From Sphaerobacter thermophilus DSM 20745 (lineage in GTDB: Bacteria > Chloroflexota > Chloroflexia > Thermomicrobiales > Thermomicrobiaceae): a stretch of 64,000 nucleotides of DNA. The stretch is taken from NCBI RefSeq assembly GCF_000024985.1, contig NC_013523.1:2604001-2668000 (forward strand). The letters run 5' to 3'. Shown piece after piece: positions 37,493 through 46,494 of the stretch. The translations under genes were made by a program, and so were the position numbers. Position 1 is the first letter of the stretch; every line of letters starts with the position of its first letter. The notes below the pieces were generated by a model. That model saw nothing but the letters and a program-made list of their open reading frames with translations. It did not search any database and was not told where the DNA came from.

Positions 37493-37517
37493 GCGGCCCG
37501 GTCCCGCGCCACCCCCG

Positions 37518-38798
37518 CTACGCCACCCAGAACCAGGTGCTGAACTGGATCAGCAAGGCGGCGAACTGGACGACCGAGAGCACAAGCACTGCACCGTAGA
37601 GGACGCGGTTGCGCAGCAGCAGCGCCAGCGCGATGAAGAAGGGGAAGAGCACGATCACGAACCGCGGGATCGACATCAGCGGGTGGACTTCGGAGGGACT
37701 CAGCATCGGCAACAGGAAGGCGATCGTGGCGTACAGGCTGTAGGCCGGGCGAAGCTTGAGCAGCGTGTAGACGCACAGCGGCAGGAAGAGCAGGGTGATG
37801 AACACGTCGTACGCCTGGCTCTCCGCGAAGCGCCAGCGGAAATAGGAGGAGGTGAGCGTCTGCCAGGTCGGGTGAGCGTTGAGCTGGCTGAGCCAGGAGA
37901 GGTCGAGCTTTTCCAGGGCCACGCGCATCGTCTCCCAGGGCATGGCCTGGTAGCGAGCCCACTCCGACTGCGCGTGGAGCGTCACCAGCGGGTCGCCCCA
38001 GACCTGGTTCAGGTGCCAGAGGAACACCAGCGGTGCCATGCCGATGAGTGCCAGTTGTGCCCCGATCGGCCACCAGCGACGCGGGTTCCAGCCGTGCTGC
38101 TTGACCAGCAGCAGGAGCAGCGGCACCAGCAACAACACCCCGGTGTTGCGCGTCACCGCTGCCAGCGCCCCGAGGAGTGCCGCCCGGCCCCAGCGCTCGG
38201 TGCGTCCGCAGTAGACGGAACTGACGGTCAGCAGGAGGAAGAGCGACTCGGTGTAGACCGCCGAGAAGTAGAACGCCGTAGGGAAGAGGGCCAGCAGCCA
38301 GATCGCGCGTCCCGCGACGCGGTCACCGTAGTCGATGCGAATCAGCCGGTAGAGCACGATCAGCGCGCCGACGAACGCGACGTTGGAGATGATCAGCCCG
38401 ATGACGGGCGCGGTCCAGCCCGTGAACACATAGCCCCAGCGGAGCAGCAGCGGGTAGAGCGGCCAGAAGGCGGCCGTCGCGGGGTGGACGCCGTAGCCGC
38501 GCTCGGCGATCAGGGTGTACCAGAAGCCGTCCCAGTTGCGCAGTGGCTCGAGGAACGTGTGCGCCAGGCCGGTCATCGGCTGGAGGTAGTAGCCGACCGC
38601 CGGGACGACGGGCAGGGAGTCCGCCCAGGTTGAGGCGATCCCCACGAAGGTGAGAACGAGGACCAGATGCACCACCGAAGCTGCCAGGGGGACCCGCAGG
38701 TCGCTCTCGAGCAGTACCGCCCATCCGCGTCGCCGGGCACGTGTCGCGGTTCGTGCCCGCCGTGCCGTCTGCGCCTGCCGGGGTTGGGTCAGCGTCAT
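37518..38798 (-). CDS. Multi-pass mannosyltransferase-like membrane protein (PIG-V type)
   Basis: 426 residues from the ATG at 38798 with GGAG about 10 nt upstream; the longer frame to 39008 lacks a start signal. It has about ten membrane segments. The first outer loop has the WD motif, NWDGFWYTLIAERGYGVHPA, followed by PLYPLLLRWGYVFTG, as in PIG-V and GT-C transferases using polyprenyl-phosphate sugars. Its glycan product is not known. It is transcribed away from the small Cys-rich gene. Confidence 0.82.
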   Translation of the reverse strand: MTLTQPRQAQTARRARTATRARRRGWAVLLESDLRVPLAASVVHLVLVLTFVGIASTWADSLPVVPAVGYYLQPMTGLAHTFLEPLRNWDGFWYTLIAERGYGVHPATAAFWPLYPLLLRWGYVFTGWTAPVIGLIISNVAFVGALIVLYRLIRIDYGDRVAGRAIWLLALFPTAFYFSAVYTESLFLLLTVSSVYCGRTERWGRAALLGALAAVTRNTGVLLLVPLLLLLVKQHGWNPRRWWPIGAQLALIGMAPLVFLWHLNQVWGDPLVTLHAQSEWARYQAMPWETMRVALEKLDLSWLSQLNAHPTWQTLTSSYFRWRFAESQAYDVFITLLFLPLCVYTLLKLRPAYSLYATIAFLLPMLSPSEVHPLMSIPRFVIVLFPFFIALALLLRNRVLYGAVLVLSVVQFAALLIQFSTWFWVA

Positions 38799-38952
38799 CA
38801 GTGATGTGCTCCTCCTCACTGCGCCCTTCGCGCCGATGCGGCGCGACCGCGCTGAGGCCGCCGCGCCGCCGACAAGGATACGCGAGGACGCCTGTCGAGC
38901 CACTGCAAGGGGCATGCCCGCCGCGTCACCCGCCTCTGCATGATGCGGGGTG

Positions 38953-38958
38953 TATAAT
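38953..38958 (+). promoter_or_regulatory. Perfect TATAAT -10 element
   Basis: TATAAT at 38953-38958 lies 128 nt before the small Cys-rich gene. No good -35 is 16-18 nt upstream. A perfect palindrome ATGCAGttCTGCAT sits in the leader at 39052-39065. Confidence 0.4.
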
Positions 38959-39085
38959 TCAGAGGAAGGTTGCCGGTCGTTTGCTTCGCCGGCTCGGCCG
39001 GCGGCCATCCCGACCGCCGCGCGACGCGGCTATGTCGTCGCGTGGCCTCGTATGCAGTTCTGCATGCAAGAGAGCGATAGGTGCC

Positions 39086-39334
39086 ATGGTCCGAGCACGG
39101 GAGAAGCGTCCCGCCTCGGAGCCGGTGCCGGTTACGGAGGAAGTCTGCGAACTCCACTTCGGCTGCTCGATGCTCCGCCGCACGCGCCTGGTGCTCAAGG
39201 GCCGCTCCCGGCCGATGATGCGCTGCTCGCTCGGCTACGCGGTGCGGACCGAAGAGGATAAGCGCCGGTGTTTGGCTGTCGAAGGACCCAGCGAGTGCTG
39301 GCATCTGACGGCGACCAAGCGCCCGGGGGTCTGA
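39086..39334 (+). CDS. Small cysteine-rich protein
   Basis: 82 residues from the ATG at 39086. It has five cysteines (C21, C27, C47, C62, C71) and two histidines near them (CELHFGC, RCSLGY, RRCLAVEGPSECWHL), with many basic residues. This could bind zinc or a metal cluster; no family is recognised. A -10 element lies upstream and a strong intrinsic terminator 70 nt downstream, so it looks like an independent unit. An alternative is that the terminator belongs to a non-coding transcript. Confidence 0.55.
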   Translation: MVRAREKRPASEPVPVTEEVCELHFGCSMLRRTRLVLKGRSRPMMRCSLGYAVRTEEDKRRCLAVEGPSECWHLTATKRPGV

Positions 39335-39404
39335 TCGCCGGGCAGCGGTGCAACAGACCTGCTGGACCGTAACCGTGCGTCGACACCGCGCGGGAGAGAT
39401 ACGT

Positions 39405-39431
39405 ACAGGCGGGCCACGGCCCGCCTGTTTC
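39405..39431 (+). terminator. Intrinsic terminator
   Basis: ACAGGCGGGC (39405-39414) pairs with GCCCGCCTGT (39419-39428), a 10-bp stem and a 4-nt loop, followed by TTTCTCATT. It ends plus-strand transcription of the small Cys-rich gene just before the converging glycosylase-like gene. Confidence 0.8.
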
Positions 39432-39451
39432 TCATTAAATTATCCGGCGAC

Positions 39452-40531
39452 CTACCCGCCGGCCGTGACCGGCAGCCCGAGGAACGCCCCGTAGCGCTCG
39501 GCCGGCTCACCGGCCCACGCATCCACCTCATCCCCGGGCACGAAGGGGTTGAACGTCACCTCGACCGTGGTCTTCTTCACCTGTCGCCGCCACGTGCCGA
39601 CGACCTGCCCATCGACGACGACCATCGGCAGGAACATCCCGTTCTGGCCGGGGACCACCCCATCGACGTGCTCCTTCGGCAGCACAGCGCTCCGGTCCTT
39701 GTAGCCGAGCAGGTACTCGTCGAAGCCCGGCAGGAGGACGATGCCGACCGGTTCATCCGCCACCTCGCGCGGGGTGTCGGCCGCCATCCAGTATGTCGTG
39801 CCGTCAACCTCGATCGGTGTGAGGTCCGCCTGCACCGCCGCCAGACCGGCCCGCGCGTCGGCGACGGTGAGGCCGGACCACCAGGCGAAGTCGTGGACGG
39901 TGGCCGGGCCGTGGCTGGCGAAGTAGCGCCCGGCAAGGGTGGCCAGTGCCTCCTCGCGGGAGAGGTCCCGCGATTGCGGCACCCACTCGTCCAGCAGCAC
40001 GAACGTCTGCGTCCGGCCGTCCAACGGCCCCGGGCAGAGCACCCCGGTGTGCGACAGGTACCAGAGGATATGGTAGCCGCGCTGCCCTTCCGTGCGGATC
40101 CCGGCGCCTTCCAGCACCTGCAACATCGCCGGGCGCGAGAGGCGCCGGCCGCCCGCCAGCGCGGCGCGGAACACGTCCGCCGCGCACGCCAGGGTCTCGT
40201 CATCCAACTCGAGCTGCGCCAGCCGCCCGCGGTGCCGTGCCACCGCCCGCGACGCGGTCAGCATGAGCATCCAGTGGGCATCCTCCGCCGGCACGAAGTG
40301 GAGCGTGCCGCGCATCGGCCAGGTGCGGACGATCCGTCCCTCTGCCAGGGCCTGCTCGACATCGGCCAGGGTCACCCCCTGCGTGCGCACGCCGATCGCC
40401 CAGAGTGCCTGCTGGTACTCCTGTGCCTGGATCGCGCCCAGCCAGCGCACCACCTCAGCGGGATCGGCGAATGCCGGCCCCGTGATGCGCTGACTGTAGA
40501 GCCGGAGCCGGCCCAGAGTGGGACTGGTCAT
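39452..40531 (-). CDS. AlkZ/YcaQ-type winged-helix DNA glycosylase
   Basis: 359 residues of the HTH_42 fold (PF06224). Q35-A36-Q37 (WLGAIQAQEYQQALWAIG) is the QxQ catalytic motif of the AlkZ family, which unhooks crosslinks and removes bulky or alkylated bases. Three winged-helix units follow in tandem; TWPMRGTLHFVPAEDAHWML and LLPGFDEYLLGYKDRS are typical. ATG with AAGGAG is well placed. Members without biochemical proof are common, so substrate is inferred. It is 108 nt downstream of yebC... on the same strand order, possibly co-transcribed with it. Confidence 0.85.
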   Translation of the reverse strand: MTSPTLGRLRLYSQRITGPAFADPAEVVRWLGAIQAQEYQQALWAIGVRTQGVTLADVEQALAEGRIVRTWPMRGTLHFVPAEDAHWMLMLTASRAVARHRGRLAQLELDDETLACAADVFRAALAGGRRLSRPAMLQVLEGAGIRTEGQRGYHILWYLSHTGVLCPGPLDGRTQTFVLLDEWVPQSRDLSREEALATLAGRYFASHGPATVHDFAWWSGLTVADARAGLAAVQADLTPIEVDGTTYWMAADTPREVADEPVGIVLLPGFDEYLLGYKDRSAVLPKEHVDGVVPGQNGMFLPMVVVDGQVVGTWRRQVKKTTVEVTFNPFVPGDEVDAWAGEPAERYGAFLGLPVTAGG

Positions 40532-40638
40532 GGTGCGCTCCTTGCCTGTGCGCGAGTCAGCGGGTCAGTTCGCCTGGGTATGGATGGGGATGCGGAGATC
40601 GAGGTGGGCCCGCAACAGGCCCGGAACCCGGCGCCGCG

Positions 40639-41385
40639 CTACGCGGCGCCGGTGACCTCAGCGGGGAAGTTGGCGTTGGTATAGACCGCCTGCACGTCGT
40701 CCAGGTCCTCAAGCGCCTCGAGGAGCTTCAGCGTCGCCTGCGCCTGGGAGCCGTCAACATCGACCGACGCCTGCGGCACGCGCTGAATCTCGGCCGCCTG
40801 GATGGTCAACCCGGCCTCCTTCAGCCGCTCGGTCACATCCCCCAGTTCCGACGGGTCGGTGGTGATGATGATCTCGCCGTTCTCCGTCTCGACGTCGGTG
40901 GCGCCAGCGTCGATCGCCAGGAGCGCGACCTCGTCCGCGTCGACCCCGTCAGCCGAGATCACGATCTGCCCCACTGTTTCGAACTGCCAGGCGACGCAGC
41001 CGGTCTCTCCGAGCGTGCCGTTGTGGCGGGAGAAGGCGTGCCGTACCTCCGACGCGGTGCGGTTACGGTTGTCAGTCAGCGCCACAGCCAGCACGGCGAC
41101 CCCGCCCGGGCCATAGCCCTCATAGATGACCGTCTCGTAGTTCTCAGCATCGGCACCGGCCCCGCTCGCCTTGGCGATTGCGCGTTCGATCGTGTCGTTG
41201 GGCATCCCCTCACGCTTCGCACGCTCCAACGCCATCCGCAGACGGAGGTTGGCGTCCGGATTTGGCCCCCCCTCACGGACGGCGACGTGGATCTCGCGCG
41301 CGATCTTGCTGAAGGTCGCGCCCTTCTTGAAGTCGGCCGCCGCCTTTTGTCGCTTGATCTGTGCCCACTTTGAGTGGCCTGCCAT
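40639..41385 (-). CDS. yebC: YebC/PmpR/TACO1-family translation or transcription factor
   Basis: 248 residues, normal length. The N-terminus MAGHSKWAQIKRQKAAADFKKGATFSKIAREI is diagnostic, and PNPDANLRLRMALERAKREGMPNDTIERAI, YEGYGPGGVAVLAV, TDNRNRTASEVRHAFSRHNGTLGETGCV are the standard conserved blocks. YebC2-type proteins help ribosomes through proline-rich stretches; others are described as DNA-binding regulators. It is often near ruvC, which is not seen here. The adjacent upstream region is decayed transporter sequence. Confidence 0.96.
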   Translation of the reverse strand: MAGHSKWAQIKRQKAAADFKKGATFSKIAREIHVAVREGGPNPDANLRLRMALERAKREGMPNDTIERAIAKASGAGADAENYETVIYEGYGPGGVAVLAVALTDNRNRTASEVRHAFSRHNGTLGETGCVAWQFETVGQIVISADGVDADEVALLAIDAGATDVETENGEIIITTDPSELGDVTERLKEAGLTIQAAEIQRVPQASVDVDGSQAQATLKLLEALEDLDDVQAVYTNANFPAEVTGAA

Positions 41386-41532
41386 GAATCACACTCCTCA
41401 CGCCGGTCATGCAAGGTAGACAGGTGGATACGTCCCGGCCCGCGGCGCAGCGATGGCCAGTCACCGAGATCCTATAGCGCATGAGCGTGAGAAGATCTCA
41501 ACTCGCACGCCGAGCCCGGGCAGCGTTTAATT

Positions 41533-42078
41533 GTGACACACCACTCCTACCCCTGCCAAGCAGGGCCTGGACACGGCGTGCCGCGTCAGCTCGTCCAGGA
41601 GAGCGGCTATAACGGCGAGACGATCCGCTGGATGGCCCCCGCAGACCGAGAAGACTACTTTGCCGTCGCGGTGACCGGCGTGCAACAGCTCCAGGCCATC
41701 GGCCTTAATGTGGAACTGGTTTCCATGGACTGGGGCTCGGTGGTGAACCAGCGGACTCAGCCGGAGGCGTACGAGATCTTCAACACCGGCTTCAGCTTCA
41801 CTCCGGAGCCGACCACCCTCTCCTTCATCCCGGATGACTGGCCCGGGTGGTGGGTCAGCGAGGACAAGACACGCGTGCTCTCGGCGGTGATGGAGGAAAC
41901 CGATCCCGACAAGCGCAAGCAGTTGTGGGACGACTTCCAGGCGCTGTTCTACGAGGAGGTTCCCGTCATCAAGGTCGGCGACTTCTTCGGGCTCTCGATC
42001 AAGCGGAAGGAACTCAAGGGGGAGAACATCGGGATCTCGTCCTTCCCAGCGTTCTGGAACCAGTGGCTGGAGACGTAG
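41533..42078 (+). pseudogene. Remnant of a peptide ABC transporter solute-binding protein (C-terminal part)
   Basis: From about 41584 the frame encodes the last 165 residues of a family 5 (DppA/OppA-like) binding protein: ESGYNGETIRWMAPADREDYFAVAVTGVQQLQAIGLNVELVSMDWG, then ETDPDKRKQLWDDFQALFYEEVPVIKVGDFFGLSIKRKEL and FWNQWLET. The first 400 or so residues, with the signal peptide, are absent. The GTG at 41533 and the next 16 codons are not homologous and have no ribosome-binding site. It stands upstream of a chimeric permease remnant and appears to be debris of the same operon. Confidence 0.8.
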
Positions 42079-42161
42079 CGGACGTGTGGCACGGCGTGCG
42101 GCCCGGTGTCTGTCGAACTCCTGCCGCACTGTGACTACGGTGGAGGGATGAGCGAAACCTG

Positions 42162-42617
42162 ATGGGGGCGTACATCCTTCGGCGAATCGTATCGTTGATC
42201 CCGGTGCTCCTGCTTGTCAGCATCGTCGCATTCGCGCTGATGCACCTGACACCGGGCGACCCAGTGGCGGGAATTCTGGGTGAGGATGCAACGGCCGAGG
42301 AGATCGAGCGCGTCCGTCAGCAACTCGGACTGGATCGCCCCATCTACGAGCAATACATCGTCTGGCTCTGGAACGCGGTGCGGGGGGATCTGGCCGAGGC
42401 GTCGCTCAGTTTCCTCGGCGTAGGGAGTTCGCCGGAGGTGCCGAGTTGGGGCAACATGCTGAACGAGGCGCGCCAGCATATGCGCCGGCTGCCGGGGCTG
42501 GCCCTCTATCCCGGTCTCGCGATCATGCTGACGGTGCTCTCGCTCAATCTCCTGGGAGACGGCCTACGCGACGTCCTCGACCCGCACGTTCGCGACGACC
42601 GCGGCGCGGGCGTGTAG
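42162..42617 (+). pseudogene. DppB-DppC permease chimera created by deletion
   Basis: The first 76 residues are the N-terminus of a DppB-type permease ([61 protein letters not shown]). The last 75 are the C-terminus of a DppC-type permease ([55 protein letters not shown]). The junction near 42390 keeps the reading frame. The C-terminus of dppB and N-terminus of dppC are lost, about one permease-length of DNA. The ATPase genes dppD/dppF are absent: a helicase gene follows immediately. A working channel is unlikely. Confidence 0.85.
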
Positions 42618-42623
42618 TGTCGC

Positions 42624-44204
42624 CTACACCCCCGCCCCGCGCGGGCGGGCGATCTCGACACGGACGGGGCGGCCGCGGAGTTGGGTGCGGCCGAGCGCCT
42701 GGATGACCCGGTCGACGACCTGCTCCGGGACGTCCACGAAGGTGTAGCGGTCCATGATCTCGATCTGACCGATGCTCTTGCCCGGGATGCGCGCCTCGTT
42801 GGCGATCGCCCCCACGACGTCCATCGGCCGGATGCCGTCCTTCCGGCCGAGGTTGAGGAAGAGCCGTGCCATGCCCGCCTCGGTCGATCCCCCGCCGGTG
42901 GGGATCTCCTCCTGCTCGGCCACGCCACGATCGCGCATGAGCATCCGGATCGCCGCCGCGGCGATCTCCGAGGGGTCGTAGTAGGCGGCGAGTTCGTCGA
43001 CGACCATCATGGCAGCCTCGAGGTCGTTGGCCTCGATGACCTCCGCCAGCGACTCGCCCAGCAGCTCACGCTGGCGGGCAGCGACCTCCTCCGGCGTCGG
43101 TACGCCGCGGCGCGTCATGCGCACGCCGGTCGCCCGCTCGATCTCCCGCAGCAGCCGCCGCTCCCGTGGGGTGACCAGGGTGATCGCCGCCCCGGCGCGG
43201 CCGGCGCGACCGGTCCGGCCGATACGGTGGACGTAGCTCTCCGGGTCGCCGGGGATGTCGTAGTTGATGACGTGGGTAATACCCTCGACATCGAGCCCGC
43301 GGGCGGCCACGTCGGTGGCGATCAAGAGTTCCGCCTGGCCGGAGCGGAAGCGGGCCATCACGCGATCCCGCTGGACCTGCGACAGGTCGCCGTGGAGCGC
43401 CTCGGCGGCGTAGCCGAGCGACTGGAGTTGCTGCGTCAGTTCATCCACCCCGCGCTTGGTACGGCAGAAGATGATGGCGGAGGGCGGCGTCTCCATGTCG
43501 AGGATCCGGGTGAGGGCCTCGACCTTCGCCCGCTGCACGACCTCGACGTAGGTCTGCTCGATCTGGGGAACGGTGACGCGCTCCGGCTCGACGGCGACCC
43601 GTGCCGGGTCACGCAGGTAGCGCCGCGCCAGTGCCGCGACCCGATCCGGGATGGTGGCGGAGAAGAGCGCGGTCTGCCGCTCGGCCGGGACATGGTCGAG
43701 GATCCACTCGACATCCTCGATGAAGCCCATATCGAGCATCTCGTCGGCCTCGTCGATGACGACGGTTGACACGTTGCTGAGGTCCAGCGTCTCGCGGCGG
43801 ATGTGGTCCATCACCCGCCCGGGCGTGCCGACGACCACCTCCACCGGGTGGCGCAGGGCGCGGAGCTGGCGCTCGATCGGCTGCCCGCCGTAGACGGCGA
43901 GGACGCGCGTGTCGCGCACGCGGCCGAGCTGGTGGAAGGTCTGTGCCACCTGCACTGCCAGCTCCCGGGTCGGCGCGAGCACCAGCGCCTGCGGGCGGCG
44001 GCCGTTGGGCTGGAGCCGCTCGATAATCGGCAGGGCGAAGGCGGCCGTCTTCCCGGTGCCGGTCTGCGCCTGCGCGATCAGATCGCGGCCGGACAGGAGC
44101 AGCGGGATCGCCTCTCGCTGAATCGGGGTCGGTTCCTCGAACCCCACTGCGTCAATTGCCTTCAGGACCGGCTCACTGAGGCCGAGGTCCGCAAATCCCT
44201 CCAT
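42624..44204 (-). CDS. deaD: DEAD-box ATP-dependent RNA helicase
   Basis: 526 residues from the ATG at 44204 (an ATG at 44252 is possible). Motifs in order: Q motif (FEEPTPIQREAIPLL), Walker A AQTGTGKT, PTRELA, DEAD (VVIDEADEMLDMGF), SAT, ATDVAARGLDVEGITHVINYD, and HRIGRTGRAGRAG. The C-terminal 75 residues (MARLFLNLGRKDGIRPMDVVGAIANEARIPGKSIGQIEIMDRYTFVDV) form a DbpA-type RNA-binding domain as in DeaD/CsdA. It unwinds RNA duplexes during ribosome assembly, decay or cold stress. Confidence 0.94.
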   Translation of the reverse strand: MEGFADLGLSEPVLKAIDAVGFEEPTPIQREAIPLLLSGRDLIAQAQTGTGKTAAFALPIIERLQPNGRRPQALVLAPTRELAVQVAQTFHQLGRVRDTRVLAVYGGQPIERQLRALRHPVEVVVGTPGRVMDHIRRETLDLSNVSTVVIDEADEMLDMGFIEDVEWILDHVPAERQTALFSATIPDRVAALARRYLRDPARVAVEPERVTVPQIEQTYVEVVQRAKVEALTRILDMETPPSAIIFCRTKRGVDELTQQLQSLGYAAEALHGDLSQVQRDRVMARFRSGQAELLIATDVAARGLDVEGITHVINYDIPGDPESYVHRIGRTGRAGRAGAAITLVTPRERRLLREIERATGVRMTRRGVPTPEEVAARQRELLGESLAEVIEANDLEAAMMVVDELAAYYDPSEIAAAAIRMLMRDRGVAEQEEIPTGGGSTEAGMARLFLNLGRKDGIRPMDVVGAIANEARIPGKSIGQIEIMDRYTFVDVPEQVVDRVIQALGRTQLRGRPVRVEIARPRGAGV

Positions 44205-44352
44205 CGCTCCGGTTCCCTCCCGATCAGATTCGGCCGCCATCCGGCCGTCCACCCGCCACGATCTGTCTCACCCGGCAGCACACGCCGCCCGGCCTCTCAT
44301 CACGCAACCGGCGTACCGTCCCCCGTCAGGTGGCACGAACGTTTGCATGTAG

Positions 44353-44400
44353 CCCTTTCTCCCCTCTCCCATTGTGGCAAAGGGGTAGGGGTGAGGGGGA
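44353..44400. repeat. Family B palindromic repeat, short copy
   Basis: CCCTTTCTCCCCTCTCCCAT and AAAGGGGTAGGGGTGAGGGG, an imperfect palindrome. It lies in the 308-nt gap between the helicase gene and the acyl-CoA synthetase gene, whose own promoter has not been located. Confidence 0.65.
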
Positions 44401-44512
44401 AAAGCTGCTCATTCCCCCGTCCTTGACCGGCCGGGCAGGCCGCACGAGAATGGGGATACCGGGCTGCGAGTTTGCAGCGATCCGTTTCCCCTAAGTGATC
44501 GGAGGGCCGCCG

Positions 44513-46486
44513 ATGGCCGGCGATCTCCACCTCGACTCCGCGGCACACGAGGACGCTATCGTCTGGGAGCCGTCGCCCGCCGACCTGGAGCGCAGCCGCC
44601 TACTGCGCTTCATCCGTGAGCACGGGCTGTCCGACTACGAGGCACTGCTGGCGCGGGCTGTGGAGGACCCTGCCTGGTACTGGGATGCGGTGGTGCGGCA
44701 CCTCGAGTTGGAGTGGTACACGCCCTACGATCAGGTGCTCGATCTGAGCCGCGGGCTCCCCTGGCCGCGCTGGTTCGTCAACGGCCGGTACAACTACGTG
44801 CATGACGCGGTCGACAAGCGTGCGACCGGACCGGATCGCGACCGTATCGCCGTCGTCTGGGAGGGGGACGGCGGGGCGGTCCGGCGCCTCACCTTCGGCG
44901 AACTCGCGGCCGAGACGAACCGGCTGGCGCACGCCCTGCGTGCGCTGGGCATCGGCAAGGGGGACCGGGTCGGGATCTTCCTGCCAATGATGCCCGAGAC
45001 GGCGATCGCTACGCTGGCCTGCAGCAAGATCGGCGCGGTCTTCATCCCGATCTTCTCCGGCTACGGTGCCGAGGCGGCCGCGACACGCCTGACCGACTGC
45101 GATGCCCGCCTGCTCATCACCGCCGATGCGTTCTACCGCCGCGGGAGCGTCGTCCCGCTGAAGGCCACGGCCGATGCCGCGGCTGACCGGTCCCCGACCG
45201 TCGAGCGCCTGCTGGTCTACCGCCACGTCGGGGCGGATGTCCCCTGGAACCCGGAGCGTGACGTCTGGTGGCATGAGGCGGTCGCAGACCAGCCGGACCA
45301 CTACGACACCGAGCGGACAGCGGGCGACGACCCGTACATGATCATCTACACCTCGGGCACGACCGGTCGACCGAAGGGCGCGGTGCACACCCACGCCGGG
45401 TTCCCGATCAAGGCGGCGCACGACCTCGCCTTCTGCTTCGATCTCCAACCCGACGACACGCTGTTCTGGATCACCGACCTCGGCTGGATGATGGGGCCGT
45501 GGGCCATCGAGGGGACGCTAATGCTGGGCGCCACGCTCCTCCTCTACGAAGGCACGCCCGACTACCCCGAGCCGGACCGCCTGTGGCAGGTCGTCGAGCG
45601 GCACGGCGCGACCGTGCTCGGCGTCTCGCCGACCGCGGTGCGGGCGCTGATGAGCCGGGGCGACGAGTGGGCCACGCGGCACCCGATGCCGACGCTCCGC
45701 GCCTTCGGCTCCACCGGCGAGCCATGGAACCCCGGCCCCTGGCGCTGGCTGTTCACCGTGCCGGGGCAGAGCCGCCGGCCGATCCTGAACTATTCCGGCG
45801 GGACCGAGATCTCCGGCGGCATCGTCGGCTGCGTGACGATCAAGCCGCAGAAGCCTTGCGCCTTCACCGGTCCGGTTCCGGGCATGGCGGCCGACGTGGT
45901 CGACGCCGATGGGCGGTCGGTGCGCGGCGAGGTGGGGGAGCTGGTCATCCGCGGCCCGTGGGTCGGGATGACCAACGGCTTCTGGCGCGATCCGGACCGC
46001 TACCTCGCGACCTACTGGTCACGCTGGCCCGACGTCTGGGTCCACGGCGACTGGGCCGAGGTGGACGCCGACGGCTTCTGGTACATCCTCGGCCGCTCCG
46101 ACGATACGATCAAGGTAGCAGGCAAGCGGGTCGGACCGGCGGAAGTCGAGTCGGCCGCGGTGGCGCATCCGGCGGTGCAGGAGGCGGCCGCTATCGGCGT
46201 GCCCGACCCGGTCAAGGGCGAGGCGGTCGTCATCTTCGCCATCCTCCGTCCCGGCTATACCCCGGGAGACGACCTGCGGGAGGAGATCCGCGACGTAGTG
46301 ACCCAGCGCCTGGGTCGCCCGCTGCGCCCGGCCGACATCCGCTTCGTCAGCGACTTGCCGCGCACGCGCAACGCCAAGATCATGCGCCGCGTGATCCGCG
46401 CCAAGTACACCGGCCAGGAGAACCTGGGCGACCTCTCGGCGTTGGAGAACCCGGCCGCGGTCGAGGAGATCGGCCGGGTGGGGTGA
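44513..46486 (+). CDS. AMP-dependent acyl-CoA synthetase (acetyl-CoA synthetase-like)
   Basis: 657 residues from the ATG at 44513, with GGAGG 7 nt upstream. It is an ANL-superfamily ligase: an acyl acid plus ATP and CoA give acyl-CoA, AMP and pyrophosphate. The phosphate loop is IIYTSGTTGRPKGAVHTH (about 280-297), followed by ITDLGWMMGPW, NYSGGTEISGG, YLATYWSRWPDVWVHGDWAEVDADGFWYILGRSDDTIKVAGKRVGPAEVES, and the C-terminal lysine near 622 in RTRNAKIMRRVIR, the site of regulation by acetylation. The acid used (acetate, propionate, or longer) is not clear. Confidence 0.9.
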   Translation: MAGDLHLDSAAHEDAIVWEPSPADLERSRLLRFIREHGLSDYEALLARAVEDPAWYWDAVVRHLELEWYTPYDQVLDLSRGLPWPRWFVNGRYNYVHDAVDKRATGPDRDRIAVVWEGDGGAVRRLTFGELAAETNRLAHALRALGIGKGDRVGIFLPMMPETAIATLACSKIGAVFIPIFSGYGAEAAATRLTDCDARLLITADAFYRRGSVVPLKATADAAADRSPTVERLLVYRHVGADVPWNPERDVWWHEAVADQPDHYDTERTAGDDPYMIIYTSGTTGRPKGAVHTHAGFPIKAAHDLAFCFDLQPDDTLFWITDLGWMMGPWAIEGTLMLGATLLLYEGTPDYPEPDRLWQVVERHGATVLGVSPTAVRALMSRGDEWATRHPMPTLRAFGSTGEPWNPGPWRWLFTVPGQSRRPILNYSGGTEISGGIVGCVTIKPQKPCAFTGPVPGMAADVVDADGRSVRGEVGELVIRGPWVGMTNGFWRDPDRYLATYWSRWPDVWVHGDWAEVDADGFWYILGRSDDTIKVAGKRVGPAEVESAAVAHPAVQEAAAIGVPDPVKGEAVVIFAILRPGYTPGDDLREEIRDVVTQRLGRPLRPADIRFVSDLPRTRNAKIMRRVIRAKYTGQENLGDLSALENPAAVEEIGRVG

Positions 46487-46494
46487 GGAGTAGT

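Noticed and set aside
38799-39008. N-terminal extension of the mannosyltransferase
   Set aside because: The extended frame has a poor composition and no start signal, whereas the ATG at 38798 has a ribosome-binding site and begins the usual short cytoplasmic tail.
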